Below are positions 1-6,167 of a stretch of 7,853 nucleotides of DNA, one piece after another. How positions within the stretch are numbered: position 1 is the stretch's first letter; every line of letters starts with the position of its first letter. The notes below the pieces were generated by a model that made no database searches, had not been told where the DNA came from, and saw only the letters and a program-made list of their open reading frames with translations. This DNA is from Desulfobacterales bacterium (GTDB taxonomy: Bacteria; Desulfobacterota; Desulfobacteria; Desulfobacterales; Desulfosalsimonadaceae): NCBI GenBank assembly GCA_018334855.1, contig JAGXLE010000059.1, positions 1 through 7,853 on the forward strand. Reading direction: 5' to 3'. The translations under genes and the position numbers were made by a program.

Positions 1-1476
1 AGAAAGTTCCGGACAATTTTTGAAAGCGCCCGGGACGGAATATATCTCAAGGATAAACACCTGCGCTATACCCTGGTTAATCCGGCAATGGGACGGCTTT
101 TCGGCCTTGCCCCGGAGGCGTTTATCGGCAAAACCGACCCGGATCTGTTTGAAAAAGACGCACCGGAAAATCCGGATGCGGAAGACGAGCTGGTGCTCCG
201 GGGCGAAGTTGTTGAAACAGAAGAAAACCGGGAAATAGGAGGCGAGCAGAAAACCTTTCAAAGCATCAAAGTGCCCATGAAAGGATACAACGAAGAAATA
301 ACGGGGCTATGCGGATTTGTCCGCGACCAGACGGAGAAAAAACGACTGGAGGCCCAACTGCTGCAATCCCAGAAGATGGAAGCAATCGGCACGCTTGCAG
401 GCGGAATATCCCATGATTTCAGCAACATCATGCAGGCGGTTTTAGGCTACTGTCAAGTCCTCATGCAGGATAAACCGGAGGATTCAACGGATTATAAAGA
501 CCTGGAGCATATTGAACAATCGGTTAAACAGGCTGTCGCTTTTACCCGCCAGCTTATGACATTTACCCGGAAGGTGGAAATAGAGCTTCAGCCGGTCGAT
601 CTTAATCAGGTGGTCAGACAGGTAAAGCTGCTGCTGAAGCGAACCTTCCCGAAAAAAATCGATATCGATCTGCGCCTGTCCGAATCTCTTTTTACAGTAA
701 ATGCCGATCCGGGCCAACTGCAGCAGGTGCTTTTAAATATAGGGATAAATGCCAGAGATGCCATGCCCGGGGGCGGACGCCTGGTTATAGAAACAGCAAA
801 CGCGGATCCGGAGGAAGGCAGCAGCCAGGACTGCCGGGTTCTGCTTGCTGTTGAGGATACGGGATCGGGAATGAGCGAAGAAGTCAGAAAGCAAATCTTT
901 GAACCTTTCTACACCACCAAGGGAGCCGAGGGCACCGGCCTGGGACTTGCCATGGTCAGCAACATTATTGAAAACCACGGCGGGCGAATAAGTTGCCAAA
1001 GTCAGCCCGGACAGGGAACGCGCTTTAACATCTACCTGCCCGCCGCCAGGGGCCCTGCCGCGCCGAAATCCGAAACCGGGCCGGCTTCTGTTGAAAAGGG
1101 ACTTGGAGAAACCATACTTGTTATAGATGATGAAGTCTATTTAAGGGATTTTATAGAGACCATGCTGAACCGCAACGGCTACCGGGTAATAATGGCAGCC
1201 AGCGGCGAGGAGGGCATTGAACTGTATCAGAAGCACCGCGACAGCATATCGGCCGTGATACTGGATTTAAATATGCCGGGCATGGGAGGAAGGCAATGTC
1301 TTGCAGGATTAATGGATTTAAACCCGCAGGCCAGGGTCATTGTCTCAACAGGCGACAGGTCGCAGTTTGATCCCTCGGACCCGGTTCTGCAAAAAGCCTG
1401 CCAAATTGTGCAAAAGCCCTTCGAAATCCGTGAGATGCTCGGAAAGATAAAAGAGCTGCTGGCTGACAGAAGTTAA
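1..1476 (+). CDS. PAS-domain hybrid sensor histidine kinase with C-terminal receiver (5' partial)
   Basis: The frame is open from base 1, and the residues before the first ATG (88) already read as the start of a PAS domain (FRTIFESARDGIYLKD), so the gene enters from outside. Numbered from the window edge: PAS about 1-105; HisKA with the H-box GGISHDFSN and phospho-accepting His138; HATPase_c with the N-box (Asn246, Asn250), G1 box EDTGSG and ATP-lid motif GTGLGLAMV; then a receiver from about residue 370 with acidic pair Asp376-Asp377, phospho-acceptor Asp422 (LDLNMPG), Thr450 and Lys472. All catalytic residues of a functional kinase and receiver are present. The His-to-Asp relay would normally pass on to an Hpt protein or another regulator, because no DNA-binding output follows the receiver. 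No membrane segment is visible in this part. No partner regulator lies in the window, so it is an orphan here and its signal is unknown. Confidence 0.93.
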   Translation, partial: RKFRTIFESARDGIYLKDKHLRYTLVNPAMGRLFGLAPEAFIGKTDPDLFEKDAPENPDAEDELVLRGEVVETEENREIGGEQKTFQSIKVPMKGYNEEITGLCGFVRDQTEKKRLEAQLLQSQKMEAIGTLAGGISHDFSNIMQAVLGYCQVLMQDKPEDSTDYKDLEHIEQSVKQAVAFTRQLMTFTRKVEIELQPVDLNQVVRQVKLLLKRTFPKKIDIDLRLSESLFTVNADPGQLQQVLLNIGINARDAMPGGGRLVIETANADPEEGSSQDCRVLLAVEDTGSGMSEEVRKQIFEPFYTTKGAEGTGLGLAMVSNIIENHGGRISCQSQPGQGTRFNIYLPAARGPAAPKSETGPASVEKGLGETILVIDDEVYLRDFIETMLNRNGYRVIMAASGEEGIELYQKHRDSISAVILDLNMPGMGGRQCLAGLMDLNPQARVIVSTGDRSQFDPSDPVLQKACQIVQKPFEIREMLGKIKELLADRS

Positions 1477-1511
1477 AAACAGTATCTGCGCCAGGCCTCT
1501 TTGCTGCTGGA

Positions 1512-1545
1512 GCTTCCCGTGAAGGCAAAGGCTGTTGCCGGGAGC
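1512..1545 (+). terminator. Possible weak terminator hairpin after the kinase gene
   Basis: GGCAA (1524-1528) pairs with TTGCC (1535-1539) over a 6-base loop. This stacks directly on GCT-T-CCC (1512-1518) pairing with GGGAGC (1540-1545), with one bulged T and a 5-base left bulge. The sequence after it (ATAGCCTTTATT) is only mildly T-rich, so termination may be poor or the structure may be incidental. Confidence 0.3.
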
Positions 1546-1682
1546 ATAGCCTTTATTGCACTGACATTCCAGTTCGGTCTCTGGACAGTTATTTTATTTC
1601 AATTCGCGTTTCCAACCCGCACGATTCATATTGCAAGCCGGCCCGGCGAAAACACCTCCGGGGGCTGCAGGAGAGATAGACA

Positions 1683-1754
1683 ATGGCTTCCCGTTCATCC
1701 GGACTGCTTATGTATAGAAAAAAACAGGACACCGGCTTGCCTGAAACAGGTTAG
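1683..1754 (+). CDS. Candidate 23-residue small ORF upstream of the acetyltransferase
   Basis: ATG at 1683 is preceded by AGGAG at 1669-1673, a 9-base spacing and one of the best ribosome binding sites in the window. It runs MASRSSGLLMYRKKQDTGLP... to a TAG at 1752-1754, ending 31 bases before the likely acetyltransferase start in a different frame. It resembles no known peptide to me. It could be a leader peptide that couples translation into the operon, or it could be chance: a short ORF with one good Shine-Dalgarno is not rare. Confidence 0.25.
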   Translation: MASRSSGLLMYRKKQDTGLPETG

Positions 1755-1785
1755 TGCTTATCTTCGTCAGGAAAACGGAAAAAAC

Positions 1786-2400
1786 ATGAAGATAAAAAAA
1801 ACAAAAAAATTGTTAAAACTTTTAAACCATTCGAAAAGAAAGGAGTTTTTGTCATCCATGGCAGAAGTTGCCGAATCTGACAGTCCGCAGTCGCCCAGAA
1901 CCAGAAAGCAGACGGTTAAAATCCGCGAAATGACAATCGACGATCTTGGCGATGTTTTTCATTTAGGAGAACAGCTCTTTGTGGCCAGAAAGGCCCCCAA
2001 TACCTACCGGGCATGGGATGAGTACGAAGTGGCAGACCTGTTCTACAGCGACACCGAGTACTGCCTGGTAGCAGAACACGAAGGCGAAATCGTCGGATTT
2101 GCCCTGGGCACTACCATAAACAAGAACCGCTCTGCCTGGAAGTACGGCTATCTGCTGTGGCTGGGGGTATTGCCGCAATACCAGCGCGCCGGCATTGCAG
2201 AGCGGCTTTTTTACCGTTTCAAATCCATCATGCTCCATGACGGTGTGCGTATCCTGGTAGTTGATACCGAGGCGGACAATATGCCCGCCATCAATTTTTT
2301 CAAGCGCCAGGGATTCGGCAACCCCCAGGAGCACGTGTATCTGACCATGAATCTTGACCAGGAACGCCAGCGCATGAAAAAGCGCGAAACAGGCAGTTAG
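1786..2400 (+). CDS. GNAT-family N-acetyltransferase
   Basis: The protein has 204 residues if started at ATG 1786. The GNAT fold spans about 45-190, starting KIREMTIDDL. The acetyl-CoA loop is QRAGIA (Gln133-Ala138), following the conserved strand YLLWLGVLP, and the late motif is DTEADNMPAINFFKRQGF, typical of RimI-like GNATs. It should transfer an acyl group from acyl-CoA to an amine; the substrate cannot be read from the sequence. The first 40 residues are a basic, Lys-rich helix-like extension and then a polar linker. The start is uncertain. ATG 1786 has a weak AGGAA 12 bases upstream; ATG 1858 has a stronger AAAGGAG (1839-1845), also 12 bases away, and would give 180 residues with the whole GNAT domain intact. 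The stop lies 11 bases before the M20 gene, suggesting cotranscription and possibly opposing chemistry (acylate/deacylate). Confidence 0.88.
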   Translation: MKIKKTKKLLKLLNHSKRKEFLSSMAEVAESDSPQSPRTRKQTVKIREMTIDDLGDVFHLGEQLFVARKAPNTYRAWDEYEVADLFYSDTEYCLVAEHEGEIVGFALGTTINKNRSAWKYGYLLWLGVLPQYQRAGIAERLFYRFKSIMLHDGVRILVVDTEADNMPAINFFKRQGFGNPQEHVYLTMNLDQERQRMKKRETGS

Positions 2401-2411
2401 ATAAATCTGTC

Positions 2412-3512
2412 ATGATAAATTCCCAAAGGCTCAAAACACTGCTTCACCGGCTTATAGATATTTACAGCCCCTCGGGCAAGGAAAACGATATCCTGGATTA
2501 CCTGCAGGATTACCTCCGGCAAAACGGGATTCCCTTTGATATTCAGCCGGTGGATGACACCAGGTACAACATGGTGGTCATGCCTGAAGAAGGCGATGCG
2601 GAGCTTGCCCTTATCGGACACGTGGATACCATCACGGCATACGACATCGAAGACTACGGCTTCCGTGAACACCACGACACAGTATCCGGACTGGGGGCCT
2701 CGGACATGAAATCCGGATGCGCGGCCATGGTGGAGGCGTTTCTGGAACTGAGAAACTCATGCGGCCCGCAGGTGCCCGCCGCCCTGTGCCTGGTGGTAGG
2801 CGAGGAGGAAAACGGCGACGGAGCAGCACGCCTGATCGAGGACTACCATTTCCCCTGGGCCGTGATCGGAGAGCCCACCAACCTGGTCCCATGCCTTAGC
2901 TGCTACGGCTACCTGGAAACCCAGATGGCAAGCATCGGCAAGCGTCTGCATGCATCACTTGCAAACAACCGGCAGAACACCATCGAGGTCCTGCTGCAGA
3001 TGATGCTGCGCATTTCGCACTATATGCGGGAGCAGAGACCCGAGCTGGTTTACAATTTCCGGGATTTATACAGCAGCAGATCAGGTCTTACAGTGCCGGA
3101 CAGGTGCGAAGCATGGCTCGATATTCACCTGCCGCCCGACGCAGCCATAGGAGAAATAGTAACGGAGCTCGAAGAGGCCTGCCTGCCGCCCGGACCGCAG
3201 GACTCGGCCATCGAAACCCACTTTCACATAGAGACCATTGACGCAGGATACCGTCTGCCGGAAAAAGGGGCGGTGGTTGAAGCCATCAGGGATGCATACG
3301 GCAAAATGGACCTCGCCTGGCAAAGCGGAGATTTTAGAAGTCATTCAGATGCCAACCAGATCTGGGCCGCGGGCATAAAGCCCGTCGTACTGGGTCCGGG
3401 AAGACTGGAAAACGCACACGTGCACGAGGAGTCTGTCCTGTTTTCCCAGGTTGCAGAGGCCGCGCAGATATATTATCTGCTATTGCGGCAATTGTTCTGT
3501 AAAGATTCGTAA
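2412..3512 (+). CDS. M20-family metallohydrolase (ArgE/DapE/LysK-like)
   Basis: This is a cytoplasmic di-zinc amidohydrolase of 366 residues, close to the usual length for acetylornithine deacetylase/succinyl-DAP desuccinylase relatives. Catalytic residues are all visible: His70 and Asp72 in GHVDT, bridging Asp98 in GASDMKSG, general base Glu131 and ligand Glu132 in GEEENGDG, Glu154 in GEPT, and C-terminal ligand His336 in AHVHEE. His180 (KRLHAS) sits where the dimerisation-domain His that reaches the partner active site is expected. The usual proline after GHVDT is absent (GHVDTIT). Substrates of this family are N-acyl amino acids, diamines or short peptides; which one applies cannot be decided here. 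No signal peptide is seen. It follows the GNAT gene by 11 bases and is followed by the DUF362 gene after 17, so it lies mid-operon. The ribosome binding site is weak, consistent with coupled translation. Confidence 0.9.
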   Translation: MINSQRLKTLLHRLIDIYSPSGKENDILDYLQDYLRQNGIPFDIQPVDDTRYNMVVMPEEGDAELALIGHVDTITAYDIEDYGFREHHDTVSGLGASDMKSGCAAMVEAFLELRNSCGPQVPAALCLVVGEEENGDGAARLIEDYHFPWAVIGEPTNLVPCLSCYGYLETQMASIGKRLHASLANNRQNTIEVLLQMMLRISHYMREQRPELVYNFRDLYSSRSGLTVPDRCEAWLDIHLPPDAAIGEIVTELEEACLPPGPQDSAIETHFHIETIDAGYRLPEKGAVVEAIRDAYGKMDLAWQSGDFRSHSDANQIWAAGIKPVVLGPGRLENAHVHEESVLFSQVAEAAQIYYLLLRQLFCKDS

Positions 3513-3516
3513 AAAC

Positions 3517-3524
3517 AAAGGAAG
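3517..3524 (+). promoter_or_regulatory. Ribosome binding site of the DUF362 gene
   Basis: AAAGGAAG lies 5 bases before ATG 3530, inside the 17-base gap after the M20 stop. It is the strongest site within the four-gene run and fixes the DUF362 start directly ahead of the twin-arginine signal. Confidence 0.7.
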
Positions 3525-3529
3525 TATAC

Positions 3530-4450
3530 ATGAAAAAAATAGACAGGCGCACTTTTTTAAACCATGCCCGGGACATGCTCTGTTTTACCGGAGCATCACT
3601 GCTTTTTCCCGCAAGCATTTGGGCGCGGCAGAAAAGCCCTGATATTTCCGTGGTGAAAGGGGATATAAAATCCTCCGTAAAAAAAGCCGTTAACATGCTG
3701 GGCGGCATGGGCAGGTTTGTAAAGCCGGGAAACCGGGTGGTGATCAAGCCCAACATGAGCTTCGCCTCCGGCCCTGAGCGCGCTTCTAACACCCATCCGG
3801 AGGTAGTCCGGACCCTGGCGGAAATGTGTATGCAGGCCGGGGCCGGCCGTGTACTGGTGCTTGACAACCCGCTTGCACCACCCCGGCAGTGTATTGAAAA
3901 CTCGGGCATAGCCGCAGCCTGCAGCTCACTTGGAAAGGACATGGTGTACGCGGTTACTGATCCTTCCCGCTTTGCCGGGGCAGACATTTCGGGCGGCAAA
4001 AGTCTTAAGCGGGCAGATGTCATGAAGGAAGTGCTCAACTCGGACGTGCTCATTGCCGCTCCGGTGGCAAAATCCCATTCCTCTGCAGGTGTCAGCCTTT
4101 CCATGAAAGGCATGATGGGACTGATCTCCAACCGCAGAATCATGCACAGGCTGGATCTTCATGAAAGCATCACAGATTTGGCATCTCTTCTCACTGCGCA
4201 GCTTACTGTCATTGATGCCACCCGGGTGCTGTCCACGGGCGGACCGGGAGGGCCCGGAAAGGTGCTGACGCCGGATACCATCATAGCATCGGCAGACATG
4301 GTCGCCGCAGACGCATACGCGGTTTCAGCATTTAACTGGTACGGAAAACGATATGACCCCGACCAGATCCGGCACATCCGCCTGGCACACCAGCGGGGGC
4401 TGGGGCGAATGGATATAGGGAACCTGAAAATCGGGAAAACATCGGTGTAG
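3530..4450 (+). CDS. Tat-exported DUF362 domain protein
   Basis: The 306-residue protein begins with a twin-arginine signal: DRRTFLN with Arg6-Arg7, then a hydrophobic stretch (about 16-31) ending near SIWA, with cleavage probably near residue 32. The rest is a DUF362 domain: VVIKPN (70-75), the NTHPEVV motif (87-93), CIENSGI (Cys121), VAKSH (179-183) and SLSMKGMMGL (189-198). The biochemical function of DUF362 is not established. Related proteins are often fused to or encoded beside 4Fe-4S ferredoxin domains, which fits the polyferredoxin gene starting one base after this stop. Tat export suggests the protein folds in the cytoplasm, possibly around a cofactor, and works in the periplasm or on the outer face of the membrane. 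It carries no ferredoxin Cys pattern of its own, so any cluster binding would be unusual. I infer that it is a partner of the downstream membrane protein. Confidence 0.9.
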   Translation: MKKIDRRTFLNHARDMLCFTGASLLFPASIWARQKSPDISVVKGDIKSSVKKAVNMLGGMGRFVKPGNRVVIKPNMSFASGPERASNTHPEVVRTLAEMCMQAGAGRVLVLDNPLAPPRQCIENSGIAAACSSLGKDMVYAVTDPSRFAGADISGGKSLKRADVMKEVLNSDVLIAAPVAKSHSSAGVSLSMKGMMGLISNRRIMHRLDLHESITDLASLLTAQLTVIDATRVLSTGGPGGPGKVLTPDTIIASADMVAADAYAVSAFNWYGKRYDPDQIRHIRLAHQRGLGRMDIGNLKIGKTSV

Positions 4451-4451
4451 C

Positions 4452-6095
4452 ATGCGATTTCGCCGCACGGCCCAGGCTGCCGTCCTTTCAATTTTTCTGC
4501 TGGTCCTGGCCATGGCCGGCAATATTGAAGGTTCAGACCTGTTTCTGCGCATGGACCCTGTTTTAGTAAGTGCTGTTGCCCTGGCAGCAAGAACCCTGTC
4601 GTGGATATTTATTCCCGCGCTTATCGTTTTGCTCTCCGCCCCGGTTTTCGGCCGCATTTTCTGCGGCTATCTCTGCCCCATGGGGACCACCATCGATGCG
4701 GCTGACGCTTGTTTTCCAACTCGAACCGGACCGGATAAAAGCCGGCATCCGGTATCACCGTACCTGAAATATTATATCCTGGCATTTACAGCTGGAACGT
4801 CGCTTCTGGGGGTTACATTCGTCTTCTGGGCCTCTCCGCTGTCTCTTATTACGCGCTTCTACGGCTTGGTGGTTTACCCGGTGGTTTTGCTTATCTCAGA
4901 TACGGCCGTGTCTGCGTTCTACCCCCTGGCAAGCAGCCTTGATCTGCGCACCCTTATGTTTGCCGAAATCCCGACCCCCAGATATGCAGCCCAGTTTTTC
5001 GTGCTACTGTTTTTTGTCGCCGTATTTGCAGCGGCCCGGCTTTCACCAAGGTTCTGGTGCCGTTATATCTGTCCGTCAGGAGCGCTTCTGGGCCTTGCAG
5101 CAAAAAAACCGTTAATCCGGCGACAGGTTGACTCAAACTGCAATCAATGCGGCATATGCGCCCAAAAATGTCCCATGGGCGCAATAGACCCGGAAATGCC
5201 CGAAAAAACCAGCCACAGCGAGTGCCTTGCATGCCGCAAGTGCGCTCAAATATGTCCGCAGCAGGCAATCATCTTCGGACCGAATCCGGCAAAAAACACT
5301 TACATAACAGATTCGGCTCTGCCCGGCCGCCGCCGGTTTCTGCTCTCCGGGCTGGCGGGGGCAGGCACGGCAGCGATTGCCCTGACCGGGCTTGACGTGG
5401 TGGCAAAGGATGAATCGAAAAAGGGGGTGGTCAGACAGGCCCGCCTGATACGTCCGCCCGGCGCGCTGCCTGAACCCGGCTTTCTGGCAGCATGCGTGCG
5501 GTGCGGCCAGTGCATGGCCGCCTGCCCCACAAACACCCTGCAACCCATATGGTTTGAAGCAGGGCTGCTGGGCATGTTTTCCCCCGCTGTCATCCCAAGG
5601 CGCAAATACTGCGATCCCAGTTGTAATGTATGCGGTCAGGTATGCCCCACCGGAGCCATAACCGAAATTGATGCCACTGAGCGCGTATGGGCCAAAATCG
5701 GCACCGCCGTAATCTTCCGGCAGCAGTGCCTGGCCTGGGAATACAAGAAAAGCTGCATGGTCTGCGACGAGGTCTGTCCCTACGATGCCGTGGAATTTGA
5801 AAAACGACCGGACCTGCCCCATCCCGTGCCTCACGTGATAGAGGACAAATGCTCGGGCTGCGGTCACTGCGAACATGCCTGCCCTGTATATAACCAGGCC
5901 GCCATCGTGGTAACGCCAATGAACTCCCTTCGCTTAAGGCCCCGGGAATCCTTTGAACATACCGCCAAAAGCCGGGGTTTTAACTTGCAGCTCCGGCCGG
6001 AAAAACAGGGCCCATCGTATCCGGGCAGGGAACGCCGGGATACGGGAGCCCCTGGCTCAAACGGACTTCCGCCAGGATTTGATAAGGGATTATAA
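4452..6095 (+). CDS. Membrane polyferredoxin, NapH-like part fused to NapG-like part, with internal Tat motif
   Basis: A 547-residue protein. Residues 1-200 carry five hydrophobic segments (about 8-24, 43-66, 107-128, 137-158, 179-197). Two NapH/NosR-type motifs, FCGYLCP (Cys71, Cys75) and WCRYICP (Cys203, Cys207), sit at the membrane edge. Two 4Fe-4S motifs follow (Cys230/233/236/240 and Cys258/261/264/268). Then GRRRFLLSG (292-300) and a hydrophobic run to about 317 look exactly like a twin-arginine signal. After it comes a NapG-like region: RPPGAL, CVRCGQC...C (348/351/354/358), a variant cluster 387/391/394/398, another 426/435/438/442, and a last 467/470/473/477. This makes six clusters in all, as expected for NapH (two) plus NapG (four). 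In nitrate reductase systems NapG and NapH pass quinol electrons to a periplasmic enzyme, but no napA, napB or other terminal reductase is here, so the role is only inferred. The start overlaps the DUF362 stop region (1-base gap). The final 30 residues are a Pro/Gly/Arg-rich tail over a palindromic region. Confidence 0.92.
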   Translation: MRFRRTAQAAVLSIFLLVLAMAGNIEGSDLFLRMDPVLVSAVALAARTLSWIFIPALIVLLSAPVFGRIFCGYLCPMGTTIDAADACFPTRTGPDKSRHPVSPYLKYYILAFTAGTSLLGVTFVFWASPLSLITRFYGLVVYPVVLLISDTAVSAFYPLASSLDLRTLMFAEIPTPRYAAQFFVLLFFVAVFAAARLSPRFWCRYICPSGALLGLAAKKPLIRRQVDSNCNQCGICAQKCPMGAIDPEMPEKTSHSECLACRKCAQICPQQAIIFGPNPAKNTYITDSALPGRRRFLLSGLAGAGTAAIALTGLDVVAKDESKKGVVRQARLIRPPGALPEPGFLAACVRCGQCMAACPTNTLQPIWFEAGLLGMFSPAVIPRRKYCDPSCNVCGQVCPTGAITEIDATERVWAKIGTAVIFRQQCLAWEYKKSCMVCDEVCPYDAVEFEKRPDLPHPVPHVIEDKCSGCGHCEHACPVYNQAAIVVTPMNSLRLRPRESFEHTAKSRGFNLQLRPEKQGPSYPGRERRDTGAPGSNGLPPGFDKGL

Positions 6096-6102
6096 CCCCG
6101 GC
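5971..6102. repeat. Nested inverted repeats spanning the 3' end of the polyferredoxin gene
   Basis: The outer arms are GCCGGGGTT (5971-5979) and AACCCCGGC (6094-6102), a perfect 9-base match. Inside are CGTATCC (6016-6022) with GGATACG (6038-6044), extended across one mismatch by GGC/GCC around a 7-base loop; CAGGG (6006-6010) with CCCTG (6049-6053) further enclosing it; and CCTGGC (6051-6056) with GCCAGG (6071-6076). No T-tract follows on either strand, so this is not a standard intrinsic terminator. It may still slow RNA polymerase or protect the 3' end, and it lies between two converging genes. Confidence 0.55.
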
Positions 6103-6167
6103 CGCCCCAAAAAGTTTACACTGCAACACTTTCACACAAACCTTCCAGGTATACATCGGGTTCTTCT

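Larger units (their letters stand above)
1477..1785. other. Intergenic gap between the kinase and the four-gene run
   Basis: These 309 bases hold no convincing gene. The frame of the downstream acetyltransferase stays open back to a TTG at 1501, but that stretch translates into unconvincing sequence rich in isolated Cys, Pro and Arg, and it lies before any recognisable domain. It contains a possible hairpin (1512-1545) and a 23-codon ORF with a good ribosome binding site (1683-1754). I found no sigma-70 promoter with both boxes and correct spacing. The best fragments, TTGCAC at 1556 and a TGGACA at 1582, lack a matching -10 box. Confidence 0.6.

Noticed and set aside
1501..1785. N-terminal extension of the acetyltransferase back to a TTG at 1501
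   Set aside because: The extension has no domain similarity and no ribosome binding site at the TTG, and it overlaps a possible hairpin. ATG 1786 or 1858 are better starts.
3334..4143. Long minus-strand open frame (269 codons) opposite the DUF362 gene
   Set aside because: It lies antisense to a clear Tat/DUF362 protein, and its translation has no recognisable domain and biased Ser/Arg/Pro content. It is a shadow frame.
5133..5876. Minus-strand open frame (247 codons) opposite the polyferredoxin gene
   Set aside because: Its many Ala, Gly and Cys come from reading the Cys-rich ferredoxin codons in reverse. The plus-strand frame has six intact cluster motifs.
5993..6000. CCGGCCGG palindrome
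   Set aside because: An 8-base GC palindrome inside a GC-rich coding region is likely chance or a restriction site and shows no regulatory context.
4452..6095. Assignment as a true nitrate reductase subunit (napG/napH)
   Set aside because: The motifs match, but napA, napB and other nap genes are absent from the window and the neighbour is a DUF362 gene, so no gene symbol was given.
6096..6167. Bidirectional terminator between the converging genes
   Set aside because: No stem followed by a T-run was found on either strand in this 72-base gap. The nearby hairpins lie inside the polyferredoxin coding end and lack T-tracts.
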